A stretch of DNA of 64,000 bases from Trinickia mobilis (GTDB lineage: Bacteria; Pseudomonadota; Gammaproteobacteria; Burkholderiales; Burkholderiaceae), in the NCBI RefSeq assembly GCF_017315705.1, contig NZ_JAFLRF010000012.1, forward strand, positions 156,805-220,804, read 5' to 3'. The position numbers were made by a program, and so were the translations under genes. Below, piece by piece: positions 33,733-42,759 of the stretch; position 1 is the first letter of the stretch, and each line of letters begins with the position of its first letter. Below the pieces are notes generated by a model. The model ran no database searches and was not told the origin of the DNA. It saw only the letters and a program-made list of their open reading frames with translations.

Positions 33733-35639
33733 CAAACCCTGACGTCAAAGCGTTGCAACCAATCGCCGAAGCTGACAAGCCGCCAGGCCGTGAAGCTGAA
33801 CGGCGTCTGCCCGGCGATCATGCTCTCGAGCAACGACCGCGCGGCGGACGTAATGATCCCGCCGGACACGTCGATCGCGGTTTCCATGGCTCGACGGAAC
33901 TGGTCCGGCGCCTGCTCTCGCAGCCAGACTTCCTCGGGCGTGACGAAGCCCATCTTGTCCATCCGCATGCGCACGCTTTCGGGCAGGATTCCTTGCATGG
34001 CTTCGCGCATGACTCGCTTGGTGACGCCGCGCGACAGCTTGTACTCGTCGGGCAGTCCCAACGCGAATTCCACAAACCGATAGTCGAGAAACGGCAGCCG
34101 CGCCTCGACGCCATGCGCCATGGAATTGCGATCTTCCCAGTGCAGGAGCATGGGCAGATTAGAGCGCACAAGTTGCTCGATCGACATCGCGCGCACCGAT
34201 TCGTGCGCACGTCCATCCCCGAACGGATTGCCCGGGACGGCGCCAAGCCGATCCATGGACAGCCACGACGGTACATTGTGAATCGCACCCGACGTGCGCC
34301 GGGCCAGATCCCTTACCGACCGCGGCAGAATCGACTTGCCGATCTGCTTCGCCGCAAAGATGCCGTTGTACCCGTGGTGCGGTCCCGCGGCACGCACTTC
34401 TCGAATGAGCTCGAGCCACCGAGTGGACCGGAACAGCGACGCGAAACGCGGCGCAAAGAAGCTGTGGTAGCCGGCGAGCTGTTCATCGGCGCCCTGGCCG
34501 TCGAGCATCACCTTGATGCCTTGTTCGCGGGCCAGACCGAAGACGTTCCACTGAGCAAAGATACTCGTCGAGCCGAACGGCTCGTCCTGATGCCAGGTGA
34601 TCGCCGAGAGCGCGGAAAACAAGTCCTCGAGAGCGGGATAGGTCCGATGGGACAGCACCCCCGTTTCAGCTACGACCGTGTCGATATGCCGGCTCTCGTC
34701 GTATTTGCCGATCGTCGAGCAGGCCGAAAACGTGTGCTGCTGATACGCCGCACCGTCCCGCTCCAATTGACGCTTCATCAAGCAGACGATCGAAGACGAG
34801 TCCAGGCCGCCCGACAAGCAGGATCCGACGGGCACGTCAGCACGCAGCCGCAAACGTACGGAATCCTCGAGCAGCCCGCGAAGACGATCCGACGCATGCG
34901 CAAAGTCGCCGTCGAAGGGCGCCGCGCTCAAGCGATACCATTGCGTCAGCGCAATCATCCGCTCGGACGTGGCCGAACCATTGGATTCGCGCGCGGCTTG
35001 TGCCAGGTCCAGCAAAGCGTAGTGCCCCGGGAGCACCTGATAGACGCCATCGAACAGCGTCTCGTGCGTGTGATCGGTGACGCCCCAATTCAGATAGTCA
35101 TAAGCGCGCTGCCCATTCACGCGCGCGGACCAGCCGGGCAAATCGACGAACTGCTTGATCTCGGAGCCGAACGCGAACATGCCGTCGGCCCTGCGCCAGT
35201 AATAAAGCGGCTTGACGCCGAAACGGTCACGGGCGAGAAACAGCGTTCGATCGCGCCGGTCGTAGAGCGCGAACGCCCACATGCCGTTGAAGCGCTCGAG
35301 GCATTCGCGGCCCCAAAAGTCGTACGCCGCAAGGATCACTTCCGTATCGGAATGCGAAACGAACCGATACCCTTCCCTTTCCAGCTCCGCTCGCAACTCG
35401 ATGTGGTTGTAGATCTCGCCGTTGTAGGTAATGACGTATCGCTCGGCGAACTCCATCGGCTGATGCCCGGCGGCCGACAGGTCGACAATCGACAGCCGCC
35501 GATGACCCAACGCCACCATCTCATCGCAGTAGACGCCTTCTCCGTCCGGCCCGCGATGGGCGATGCGGTCCATCATCTTCGTGATAAATGCACGCCTTAC
35601 GTCAAGCGTTGCACCGACCAGGCCTGCAATTCCACACAT
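33732..35639 (-). CDS. Asparagine-synthetase-like amidotransferase, paralogue 4
   Basis: 635 residues from ATG 35639, chosen because it exposes MCGIAGLVG with Cys2 in place; upstream codons have no similarity. YNGEIYNHIELRAEL, the loop SCLSGGLDSSSIVCLM (about residue 285) and LDGQGADEQLAGYHSF are present. Paralogues 1 and 4 share DGQGADEQLAGYH and HQDEP-GSTSIFAQW and are each other's closest relatives in the window. The gene follows wbpM copy 2 by 28 bp, and the GT4 gene overlaps its stop. The probable role is uronic acid amidation. Confidence 0.88.
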   Translation of the reverse strand: MCGIAGLVGATLDVRRAFITKMMDRIAHRGPDGEGVYCDEMVALGHRRLSIVDLSAAGHQPMEFAERYVITYNGEIYNHIELRAELEREGYRFVSHSDTEVILAAYDFWGRECLERFNGMWAFALYDRRDRTLFLARDRFGVKPLYYWRRADGMFAFGSEIKQFVDLPGWSARVNGQRAYDYLNWGVTDHTHETLFDGVYQVLPGHYALLDLAQAARESNGSATSERMIALTQWYRLSAAPFDGDFAHASDRLRGLLEDSVRLRLRADVPVGSCLSGGLDSSSIVCLMKRQLERDGAAYQQHTFSACSTIGKYDESRHIDTVVAETGVLSHRTYPALEDLFSALSAITWHQDEPFGSTSIFAQWNVFGLAREQGIKVMLDGQGADEQLAGYHSFFAPRFASLFRSTRWLELIREVRAAGPHHGYNGIFAAKQIGKSILPRSVRDLARRTSGAIHNVPSWLSMDRLGAVPGNPFGDGRAHESVRAMSIEQLVRSNLPMLLHWEDRNSMAHGVEARLPFLDYRFVEFALGLPDEYKLSRGVTKRVMREAMQGILPESVRMRMDKMGFVTPEEVWLREQAPDQFRRAMETAIDVSGGIITSAARSLLESMIAGQTPFSFTAWRLVSFGDWLQRFDVRV

Positions 35640-35667
35640 ATATGTCGTTATCCAGGTCGAGCAGATG

Positions 35668-37548
35668 TCACATCGAAGCGGGGACCGCGGTCCGCGAAGG
35701 GACACTCTTCAACGGCGAGGCCGGTTGATATTCGGGCACCCAGCGGCGCAAATCGCGTCGCACTTCGTCGTCGGTCGGCACGCGGCGCTGCATCAGCCAA
35801 GGCAGCAATTCTTCGAGCAGGTGATCCGACACTTCGCGCGCTTGCGCGATCCGCAGTTTGGGATGGGGCGTGCGTGTCGTCGTTTCGTCGTCGGCGAGCA
35901 ATTCTTCGTAGAGCTTCTCGCCCGGTCGCAATTCCGTAAACTCGATCCGGATCTGATCCTCGTTCAAGCCGCACAGCCGAATCAAATCGCGTGCCAAATC
36001 GACGATCTTGACCGGCTCTCCCATGTCGAGAATAAAGATTTCTCCGCCGCGCCCCATGCTCGACGCCTGCAGCACCAGCTGCGATGCTTCGGGAATCGTC
36101 ATGAAAAAACGGGTGATCTCGGGGTGCGTCACCGTCACCGGGCCCCCCTTCGCAATCTGCTGCTGGAACTTCGGGATCACACTTCCCGCGCTGCCGAGCA
36201 CATTGCCGAAGCGCACGGTCTCGAACTGCGTGCGCTCACTCGTCTGCTGCAGCGATTGGCACACCATCTCGGCCAACCGCTTGCTCGCCCCCATGACGTT
36301 GGTCGGGTTCACGGCCTTATCGGTCGAAATCAGCACGAAGTGCCGCACTCCATAGCGGATCGCCGCGCGGGCAACCCGATAGGTGCCGAGCACGTTGTTG
36401 CGCGCAGCTTGCCACGCATTGAGCTGCTCCATGAGCGGAACGTGCTTGTAGGCGGCGGCGTGAAACACGATATGCGGCGTGTAGCGCGAGAACACCTGAT
36501 CGAGCAGCAAGGAGTCTTTAGCGTCGCCGATCACGGGCACCACCGACACTTCGGGATGGCGCTCGTGCAACTCCTCGGTAAGCCGGTAAATGGCGTACTC
36601 GGACACGTCGAGCGCCACCAGTTGCGCCGGCGCGAAACGCAAGATCTGACGGCAGAGCTCCGAGCCGATCGAACCGCCTGCGCCCGTCACCATCACGACG
36701 CGGCCACGCAGAAGCGCGTCGACGTGCGGAGTATCGATCTTGACTGGATCGCGGCCGAGCAAATCTTCGACATCGATCTGCCGAACCTGCGAAAGGAACG
36801 CCTGACCTTGAGCCAGCGCCGTCAGGGCAGGCAGAACCATCGCCTTGACACCGGCACGCACGCACAACGTGGCCGCGCGGCGTTGTTGCTCGACCGACGC
36901 GGCAGGCATGGCGATGATCGCGTACTCGGTCTTGAGCGACGCGGCCAATTCCGGCAATTGGCTGATGGTGCCCCACACCTTGTGACCGTAAATCTCGCGA
37001 CCTTGCTTGGCAGGATCATCATCCAACAGGCCGACGAGGCGCCATTCGCCCGAACGCGACAGTTCCCGGGCAAGCGTCGCGCCTGCATGTCCGGCACCGA
37101 GAACGATGACCGGCTTGCCCTGGCCGACGAGGCCGCCGTACCGATAGAACTCCTTGGCCGACCGGTAAAGCGCGCGCGTGCCTCCCATCATGAGGAACAG
37201 CATGAACGGCGAAACCAGCAAGACCGAGCGCGGCACAATCGGCGAGGGCTGGACCAGCACTGCAAGGACCGTGACGAGCACCGCGCCCGACATGATCGCC
37301 TTGGAAATACGCATGAGGTCAGGCAGGCTCGCAAACACCCACATGCCGCGATAGAGGCCGAAGATGCGAAACATAAGCGCATAAATCGGCAGAACCCAAA
37401 GCAGCGCCCTTAACGCGCCACCCCAGAATTCCATCGGCACGGCTGCATTGAAGCGAATCACATAGGCAATCAGCCACGCAGCCGTAACCGCGCAAATATC
37501 GAACAGGAAAGCACTGAGGGAGAGCCACGAGGCTTTATTGCGAAGCAT
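35668..37548 (-). CDS. wbpM: WbpM/CapD-type nucleotide-sugar 4,6-dehydratase, copy 2 (complete)
   Basis: 626 residues from ATG 37548 (GAGG 9 nt upstream; ATG 37554 is also in frame but only 3 nt from it). Four N-terminal membrane helices, a Rossmann domain with VLGAGHAGATLARELSRSG, and the dehydratase domain with TGAGGSIGSELCRQ, HAAAYKHVPLMEQL, STDKAVNPTNVMGASKR. Full length for the family (about 620-665). It should make the UDP-4-keto-6-deoxy-HexNAc precursor of the first sugar, and it also supplies keto-sugar for the aminotransferase group. It aligns without gaps to copy 1 at an offset of 36,134 bp, with high nucleotide similarity. It follows the broken wbpL. Confidence 0.95.
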   Translation of the reverse strand: MLRNKASWLSLSAFLFDICAVTAAWLIAYVIRFNAAVPMEFWGGALRALLWVLPIYALMFRIFGLYRGMWVFASLPDLMRISKAIMSGAVLVTVLAVLVQPSPIVPRSVLLVSPFMLFLMMGGTRALYRSAKEFYRYGGLVGQGKPVIVLGAGHAGATLARELSRSGEWRLVGLLDDDPAKQGREIYGHKVWGTISQLPELAASLKTEYAIIAMPAASVEQQRRAATLCVRAGVKAMVLPALTALAQGQAFLSQVRQIDVEDLLGRDPVKIDTPHVDALLRGRVVMVTGAGGSIGSELCRQILRFAPAQLVALDVSEYAIYRLTEELHERHPEVSVVPVIGDAKDSLLLDQVFSRYTPHIVFHAAAYKHVPLMEQLNAWQAARNNVLGTYRVARAAIRYGVRHFVLISTDKAVNPTNVMGASKRLAEMVCQSLQQTSERTQFETVRFGNVLGSAGSVIPKFQQQIAKGGPVTVTHPEITRFFMTIPEASQLVLQASSMGRGGEIFILDMGEPVKIVDLARDLIRLCGLNEDQIRIEFTELRPGEKLYEELLADDETTTRTPHPKLRIAQAREVSDHLLEELLPWLMQRRVPTDDEVRRDLRRWVPEYQPASPLKSVPSRTAVPASM

Positions 37549-38107
37549 CAGCATCAACCTCGGTTTGTCTCGAAAGAGTTGTTTGAAAAAAGCGCCACCG
37601 TCGATCGATTCCGGCACCAACCAGCATAAGCACGACAGCCCATGCCGCAACGGCGCTCCACTGAACAGCAACAGGCCGACTACGTGCCCAAACCGCAATT
37701 ATGATGCCGGCCAGCATAACTGCATACTAAAATAGTGCCGTACCAGCATGGCCTACGCCAAGGCGCACCATGCGCCGATAATAGTGTTCGCGGTGGGCTT
37801 GCCAAAACTTTTCGCCGCGAAGCAGGCGTTTGGCCAACGTGACAGAGGCGTCGCCAATGAAAGGGGCGAATACCATAGCGGGATACCAGATGGGCCAGGC
37901 GTGGCTACGCCACCCCCAGTAACCGAACGCGCCCACCAGAAAGCCGATTGAAATGGATCCGGCGTCGCCGAGAAAGACCTTGGCGGTGGCGAGCCGCCAC
38001 GCGAGCCCGGTCTTCAGCAAAAGGCCCACGATCGCGGCACAGACCAAGGCCGCGCCCAAGGCGAAAAGCCCGGCGACATATGGCGAAGTATGCGCGTGAA
38101 TCTGCAT
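37535..38107 (-). pseudogene. wbpL: Broken wbpL: 157-codon deletion plus amber codon
   Basis: Reading from ATG 38107, residues to LLLKTGLAWRLAT match the intact WbpL (through residue 43), then the frame jumps to AKVFLGDAGSISIGFL, which equals residues 201 onward of the intact copy. About 157 codons are lost in frame, including the catalytic NFMDGxDG segment. Later, at 37727-37729, a TAG replaces the TGG codon of the intact gene (intact: CWYVVM; here: F-stop-YAVM), and the rest continues in the same frame to 37535, overlapping the wbpM start. Both lesions make it non-functional. It sits where an initiating transferase belongs, between the reductase gene and wbpM copy 2. Confidence 0.9.
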
Positions 38108-38129
38108 GGGTTGCGCGGAAATCCCGTTC

Positions 38130-39086
38130 CTAGTGGACCGACCGATACCAGCGAGCTGTCGCCGCCAGTCCGTCGTCCGTCGAGTACGGAGGCCGCCAGT
38201 CAAGCGTCGTGCCAAGACGTGATGCGTCCACTCTCAAATTGCCCGTCAGGCGCTCGACCTGCGCAGAACGACCGAGCAGTCGTCCGGCCAGGCGCAGCAA
38301 ACGAGGCGACACCGGCAGCAGACGAGCACGCTTGTGAAGGTGCCGTCCGATGCGCTCGAGCAGTTCGGCAATCGTCAAAGCGTCATCATCGGCGATATGG
38401 AAGCATCCGTTCGCCGCTCGCGGGTCCGTCGCGCAACGCATCAGCCCATCGGCCAGATTGCCCACGTAAACAAGGCTGCGACGTGCACCGATCGCACCCA
38501 ATGGCAGCGGCACGCCCCGCCACACTGCATTCACCAAGCTCAGGAAGTTGGCGCGCACTTCTGGTCCGTAGACAAGCGGGGGACGCACGATGACGACGTC
38601 CAGGCCGGACTCCTCACCGAAACGGCGCAGCGCTTCCTCGGCTGCCAGCTTGGAGCGGCCATACGCGTCCTCCGGTGCTGCAGGGTCCGTTTCGCGCAAT
38701 GGCCGTCCCGAGTCGTTCTCGGCCACCGCCTTGATGCTGCTCACGTACACGAAACGCCTGACGCCGCGCCGGCGAGCCGCCTCGGCCACGCGCAACGTGC
38801 CGTCCACGTTGGCCGAGCGAAAAGCCGCCTCCGGATCGGGCGCTTCGTCCTTCATCACATGCACGCGCGCCGCAAGGTGGATCACGCAATCGGCCTCCGT
38901 CCCGTCCGGCCAGGCCTGCACCAGCCCGTCGAAATCCTTGCCCGAATGGACCCACTCCGACACGCCTGCAATGCAGCCGCCCGAACGCCGCACCAGCCCC
39001 GTCACCGAGTGGCCGTTCTCGAGCAACACTCGGCACAGTGCATGTCCGACAAATCCGTTGGCGCCCGTGACGACGATACGGCTCAT
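38130..39086 (-). CDS. NAD-dependent sugar epimerase/reductase (WbpV/WbpK-like SDR)
   Basis: 318 residues from ATG 39086, which overlaps the stop of the GT2 gene upstream (ATGA). Motifs: IVVTGANGFVGHALCRVLL (residues 3-21), HLAARVHVMKDEAPD (typical of the WbpV/WbpK/WbiG group), VSSIKAV, YGRSKLAAEEAL (Y-x3-K) and LVYGPEVRANFLSLV. In the family this NADPH enzyme reduces the 4-keto group of the WbpM product, giving UDP-QuiNAc or UDP-FucNAc for WbpL. It lies directly upstream of the broken wbpL and intact wbpM copy 2, so an ancestral reductase-wbpL-wbpM unit is evident. Confidence 0.87.
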   Translation of the reverse strand: MSRIVVTGANGFVGHALCRVLLENGHSVTGLVRRSGGCIAGVSEWVHSGKDFDGLVQAWPDGTEADCVIHLAARVHVMKDEAPDPEAAFRSANVDGTLRVAEAARRRGVRRFVYVSSIKAVAENDSGRPLRETDPAAPEDAYGRSKLAAEEALRRFGEESGLDVVIVRPPLVYGPEVRANFLSLVNAVWRGVPLPLGAIGARRSLVYVGNLADGLMRCATDPRAANGCFHIADDDALTIAELLERIGRHLHKRARLLPVSPRLLRLAGRLLGRSAQVERLTGNLRVDASRLGTTLDWRPPYSTDDGLAATARWYRSVH

Positions 39087-39913
39087 AACCACTTCCAGCC
39101 GAACCGGTTGAAAAAGCGAAACGCCGAAGCCACGAACATCTTGATATGCGCCCTGCCTTTCTTTGCCGCCCCACCCCCATGATGGATCACGCGCACGGTC
39201 GGCACATACGCGATACGCGCCACTTCGTGGGTTCGCAGGCTCAAATCGTAGTCTTCGAAATACAGAAAATAGCGCGAATCGAAACCGTCGAGCTTTTTCA
39301 ACACGTCCGTTCTGAACAGCATGAAACAGCCGCTGACGATAGGCGGGTCCCACACAATATCGCGCTCGTTAATCACGTTACGCATTTCGTAACGAGCGAG
39401 GCGATATTCGAATAATTTTCGAAGATTGCCAGGCAAAAATCCGCGGACAAACAAGTCCAGCAGCGTCGGATAGCGGCGGCACAGGTACTGGATACGACCG
39501 TCATCACCTCCGATGTGTGGCGTCAGCAAGCCCGCATCCGGGTGGCGGTCGATGAAGTCGAAGGCGCGAGCCAGCGACTCGCCATCGAGGTCGATGTCGG
39601 GATTCAATACCAGATGGTATCGACTGTCGGCCTGCGAGATGGCGATATTGTGGCCTCTCCCGTAACCGACATTGCCGTGTCCGCTTAGCCTGACGCAGGC
39701 AATGTCGTGACGGCGCAGCAACTCGACGCTCGTCGACAGATCCGGCATCCCGCCGTTGTCCACGAGGTAGACGCGCGCCGTCAATTCGCTTCGCCGCGCA
39801 CGCGCCGTCGTGATCGCAACCTGCAAGCTCGAAAGCGTGCGCCGAAGCTCTTCGATGTCCGGCCGGTAGACCACGATGGACACGGAGAGATCTTCGAACG
39901 TGGGCTGCGACAT
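39083..39913 (-). CDS. GT2-family glycosyltransferase (rhamnosyltransferase-like)
   Basis: 276 residues from ATG 39913; an upstream ATG at 39958 would add 15 residues but lies inside the hairpin at 39946-39970. GT-A layout: SVSIVVYRPDIEELRRTL at the start, YLVDNGG, GYGRGHNIAI, LNPDIDLDGESL (the D-x-D site) and SGCFMLFRTDVLKKLDGFD with a late YFEDYDLSLRT. This WbbL-type group often transfers rhamnose from dTDP-L-Rha, and rmlBACD lie in the same locus. Its stop overlaps the SDR start (ATGA). Confidence 0.88.
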   Translation of the reverse strand: MSQPTFEDLSVSIVVYRPDIEELRRTLSSLQVAITTARARRSELTARVYLVDNGGMPDLSTSVELLRRHDIACVRLSGHGNVGYGRGHNIAISQADSRYHLVLNPDIDLDGESLARAFDFIDRHPDAGLLTPHIGGDDGRIQYLCRRYPTLLDLFVRGFLPGNLRKLFEYRLARYEMRNVINERDIVWDPPIVSGCFMLFRTDVLKKLDGFDSRYFLYFEDYDLSLRTHEVARIAYVPTVRVIHHGGGAAKKGRAHIKMFVASAFRFFNRFGWKWL

Positions 39914-39945
39914 GCTTTGAACGGTCTTTGGAAAGAGTTGGAAGC

Positions 39946-39970
39946 CTCCGGCCAGCATGGCTGGCCGGAG
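39946..39970 (-). terminator. Strong hairpin after wbpI (11-bp stem, 3-base loop)
   Basis: The minus strand reads CTCCGGCCAGC, CAT, then GCTGGCCGGAG, 21 bp after the wbpI stop. Only CTTCC rather than a T run follows, so partial termination or mRNA stabilisation is more likely than full stop. It could reduce expression of the genes downstream relative to wbpA-B-D-E-I. Confidence 0.55.
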
Positions 39971-39990
39971 CGTAGCCCGCTTGAACCCGG

Positions 39991-41064
39991 TTAAACGAGC
40001 TGAGCGAGAATCTTCTCCGCCGCTCGCCCATCGCCATACACGGCAGGGCGGCCTGCCGGCATCGCAGCCTCATGCACGGCGGCCAGCAGCTTGTCCTTGT
40101 CGGCGCCGACCAGCACGTTCCAGCCCGAGCTGACGGTTTCCACCCATTCGGTCTCGTCGCGCATGGTCACGCAAGGAACGCCGTAAAAGAAGGCTTCCTT
40201 CTGAACACCGCCGGAATCGGTCAGGATCACCTTGGCCGACTGCTCGAGCCGAACCATGTCGAGGAACGAGAGCGGCTCGACGACTTGCACGTCGCCCAGA
40301 AGGTCAAGCAACCCTTGATTGGCGACGATCTGCCGGGTGCGCGGGTGCAGCGGCAGCACCACCGGAATATCTTTCGCGAGCTCGCCCAGCGCCGCCGCGA
40401 TGCTGCGCATGCGCTTAGGATCGTCGGTGTTCTCTGCTCGATGGCAGGTGGCCAGCACGTAGCGGCCGTCGGTCACGCCCAGCTGAGCCGCGATCTTGCT
40501 TTGCTCGACCGCCACTTTTGCGTAATGGAGCGAGACGTCGTACATCACGTCGCCGACGTTGCTGACGCCGTTCACGATGCCCTCGTTCGCGAGGTTCCGA
40601 ACCGCCGTTTCGGTCGGGCAGAACAACAGGCTCGAGACCCGATCCGCAACGATACGGTTCACTTCCTCGGGCATGCGCATGTTGAACGAGCGCAGGCCCG
40701 CTTCCACGTGCGCGACCGGAATATGCAATTTGACGGCCGCCAACGCCCCTGCGAGGGTGGAATTGGTATCGCCGTAAATCAGCACGACATCCGGACGGTC
40801 CGACAGCATCACACGCTCGATTCCCTCGAGCATGCGCCCCGTCATGACCCCGTGCGTGCCGCCCGAAATCTCGAGGTTGTGCGCCGGCTCGGGAATGCCG
40901 AGTTCGTCGAAGAACACCTGCGACATGTTGTTGTCGTAGTGCTGCCCCGTGTGCACCATGATTTCGGTCAGCTTGGACGCGTAGCCCTCTGCGAGCGCGC
41001 GCGACACCGCCGCAGCCTTGATGAACTGCGGACGCGCGCCGACGACGGTCAGGATTTTCTTCAC
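39991..41064 (-). CDS. wbpI: UDP-GlcNAc3NAcA 2-epimerase (WbpI/WlbD)
   Basis: 357 residues from GTG 41064, which overlaps the wbpE stop (GTGA). The larger open frame upstream is non-coding. It belongs to the non-hydrolysing UDP-GlcNAc 2-epimerase family: VVGARPQFIKAAAVSRAL (residues 6-23), HTGQHYDNNMSQVFF, IYGDTNSTLAGALAA, HVEAGLRSFNMRMPEE, and LTDSGGVQKEA. In the pathway it converts UDP-2,3-diacetamido-glucuronic acid to the mannuronic epimer, UDP-ManNAc3NAcA, the last nucleotide-sugar step. WecB is the alternative, but the wbpA-B-D-E order makes WbpI much more likely. Confidence 0.92.
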   Translation of the reverse strand: MKKILTVVGARPQFIKAAAVSRALAEGYASKLTEIMVHTGQHYDNNMSQVFFDELGIPEPAHNLEISGGTHGVMTGRMLEGIERVMLSDRPDVVLIYGDTNSTLAGALAAVKLHIPVAHVEAGLRSFNMRMPEEVNRIVADRVSSLLFCPTETAVRNLANEGIVNGVSNVGDVMYDVSLHYAKVAVEQSKIAAQLGVTDGRYVLATCHRAENTDDPKRMRSIAAALGELAKDIPVVLPLHPRTRQIVANQGLLDLLGDVQVVEPLSFLDMVRLEQSAKVILTDSGGVQKEAFFYGVPCVTMRDETEWVETVSSGWNVLVGADKDKLLAAVHEAAMPAGRPAVYGDGRAAEKILAQLV

Positions 41065-42155
41065 TTGCCGACCACCGATTTGACGGCCGCGACGATCTTG
41101 TCCTGCGTCGCTTCGTCGAGGAACGGATGCATCGGCAGGCTCATGACGCGACGTCCGGCCGCGACCGAGTGAGGAAACGCCTCGACAGGCAGCCCGAGAT
41201 CCGCGAAGGCCGGCTGCAGGTGCAGCGGGATCGGATAGTGAACCGCGGTCGGCACGCCGAGTTCCTTCAGGTGCGCCTGCACCGCGTCGCGCTTGTCGAC
41301 CTCGATCGTGTATTGCGCATACACGCTCGTGTTGCCGGGTTGAATCTCGGGCGTGCGCACCACGTCCTTCAGCAATTCGTTGTAGCGCGCGCCGATGCGC
41401 TCGCGTGCGGCTACCTCGTCCGGGAACGTGTCGAACTTGCCCAGAAGAACTGCCGCTTGCAACGTATCGAGACGGCCGTTCACGCCGATGATCGGATGAT
41501 GATAGCGGCGATCCTGTCCGTGAACGCGGATCTGCCGCATCTTCGCCGCAAGCTCGTCGTCGTTCGTGAAGCATGCGCCACCGTCGCCGTAGCAGCCGAG
41601 CGGCTTCGACGGGAAGAAGCTCGTGCAGCCGATCTCCGACAAGCCAGCCGAACGGCGTCCGCGATAGCCGGCACCGAAGCTCTGCGCAGCGTCTTCGATC
41701 ACGGGAATGCCATGACGGCCGGCAATCTCGTTGATGCGGTCCATATCGGCGCATTGGCCATACAGGCTGACCGGCATGATCGCCTTCGTGCGCGGCGTGA
41801 TCGCCTGCTCGATCAATGCGGGATCGATATTCCACGTGACCGGGTCGATATCGACGAAAACCGGCTTCGCGCCAAGAAGGGCAATCATCTCGCCGGTCGC
41901 GATGAACGTGAACGGGGTCGTGATGACTTCATCGCCGGCCTTGACGCCGAGCGCCATCAACGCAATCAAGAGCGCCTTTGTGCCGTCGGCCACGCCGATG
42001 CAGTGCTTCACGCCGACATAGGCCGCAAGCTTCTGCTCGAGTTCGGCAACCTCCGGGCCCATGATGAACTGGCCATGCGCCAGGACGGCCGCCATGCGCG
42101 CGTCAATTTTTGATTTCAGTTGCGCGTACTGCGTCTTCAGATCGATGAATTCCAT
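41061..42155 (-). CDS. wbpE: UDP-3-keto-GlcNAcA aminotransferase (WbpE/WlbC)
   Basis: 364 residues of the DegT/DnrJ PLP family. The start MEFIDLKTQYAQLKSKID and KHCIGVADGTKALLIAL are typical of WbpE. The PLP-lysine lies in TSFFPSKPLGCYGDGGA (about residue 185), and VIEDAAQSFGA supplies the Asp. It transfers the amino group from glutamate to C3 of UDP-3-keto-GlcNAcA. It works together with WbpB, whose NADH it helps recycle through the 3-keto intermediate. It follows wbpD by 22 bp and overlaps wbpI. Confidence 0.93.
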   Translation of the reverse strand: MEFIDLKTQYAQLKSKIDARMAAVLAHGQFIMGPEVAELEQKLAAYVGVKHCIGVADGTKALLIALMALGVKAGDEVITTPFTFIATGEMIALLGAKPVFVDIDPVTWNIDPALIEQAITPRTKAIMPVSLYGQCADMDRINEIAGRHGIPVIEDAAQSFGAGYRGRRSAGLSEIGCTSFFPSKPLGCYGDGGACFTNDDELAAKMRQIRVHGQDRRYHHPIIGVNGRLDTLQAAVLLGKFDTFPDEVAARERIGARYNELLKDVVRTPEIQPGNTSVYAQYTIEVDKRDAVQAHLKELGVPTAVHYPIPLHLQPAFADLGLPVEAFPHSVAAGRRVMSLPMHPFLDEATQDKIVAAVKSVVGK

Positions 42156-42177
42156 GTCGTGTCCGTGCGAATGACAG

Positions 42178-42744
42178 TCAGAGGGGGGCGCACTCGGCCT
42201 CGGTGATTCGGTAGCGGCTTGCGCATGCCGGGCACGTGTGCTCGCCTGCCGCGGCCGGCAGGCGTTCGCCGCAGCGGCACATCCATCCGATCCGGCGCGC
42301 GGGCGTGCCGACCATTAAGGAATACGGCGCCACGTCCCGGGTCACGACGGCGCCGGCGCCGATGAACGCGTGCTCGCCGATCTCATGGCCGCACACCACG
42401 GTGGCGTTGGCGCCGATGGTCGCGCCGCGGCGCACGAGCGTGCGGCGGTACTCGTTCTTGCGATTGACCGCGCTGCGCGGGTTCATCACGTTCGTGAACA
42501 CCATCGACGGACCGCAAAATACGTCGTCTTCCAGCGTCACCGCGTCGTAAATCGAGACGTTGTTTTGCACCTTGACGTTGTCGCCGATCACGACGTCGTT
42601 TGCGACAAACACGTTCTGGCCGAAAGAGCAGCCGCGGCCGATCTTGGCGCCGCCGGAGACATGCACCCAGTGCCAAATCCGGGTGCCTTCCCCGATCTGA
42701 GCGCCTTCGTCAACGATCGCGCTCGGGTGTGCTGTAAAACTCAT
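42178..42744 (-). CDS. wbpD: UDP-GlcNAc3NA N-acetyltransferase (WbpD/WlbB)
   Basis: 188 residues. Left-handed beta-helix hexapeptide repeats run from [20 protein letters not shown] through [16 protein letters not shown] to [20 protein letters not shown]. The C-terminus has a small Cys cluster (MCRCGERL and TCPACASRY) that may bind zinc. The enzyme acetylates the 3-amino group with acetyl-CoA, giving UDP-2,3-diacetamido-glucuronate. It is a trimer in characterised homologues. It lies between wbpB (15 bp) and wbpE (22 bp). Confidence 0.92.
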   Translation of the reverse strand: MSFTAHPSAIVDEGAQIGEGTRIWHWVHVSGGAKIGRGCSFGQNVFVANDVVIGDNVKVQNNVSIYDAVTLEDDVFCGPSMVFTNVMNPRSAVNRKNEYRRTLVRRGATIGANATVVCGHEIGEHAFIGAGAVVTRDVAPYSLMVGTPARRIGWMCRCGERLPAAAGEHTCPACASRYRITEAECAPL

Positions 42745-42759
42745 GGGCAGGTCCGCCGA

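Noticed and set aside
39991..41835. 614-codon version of the wbpI gene
   Set aside because: The upstream 257 codons overlap wbpE in another frame. The family start is the GTG at 41064.
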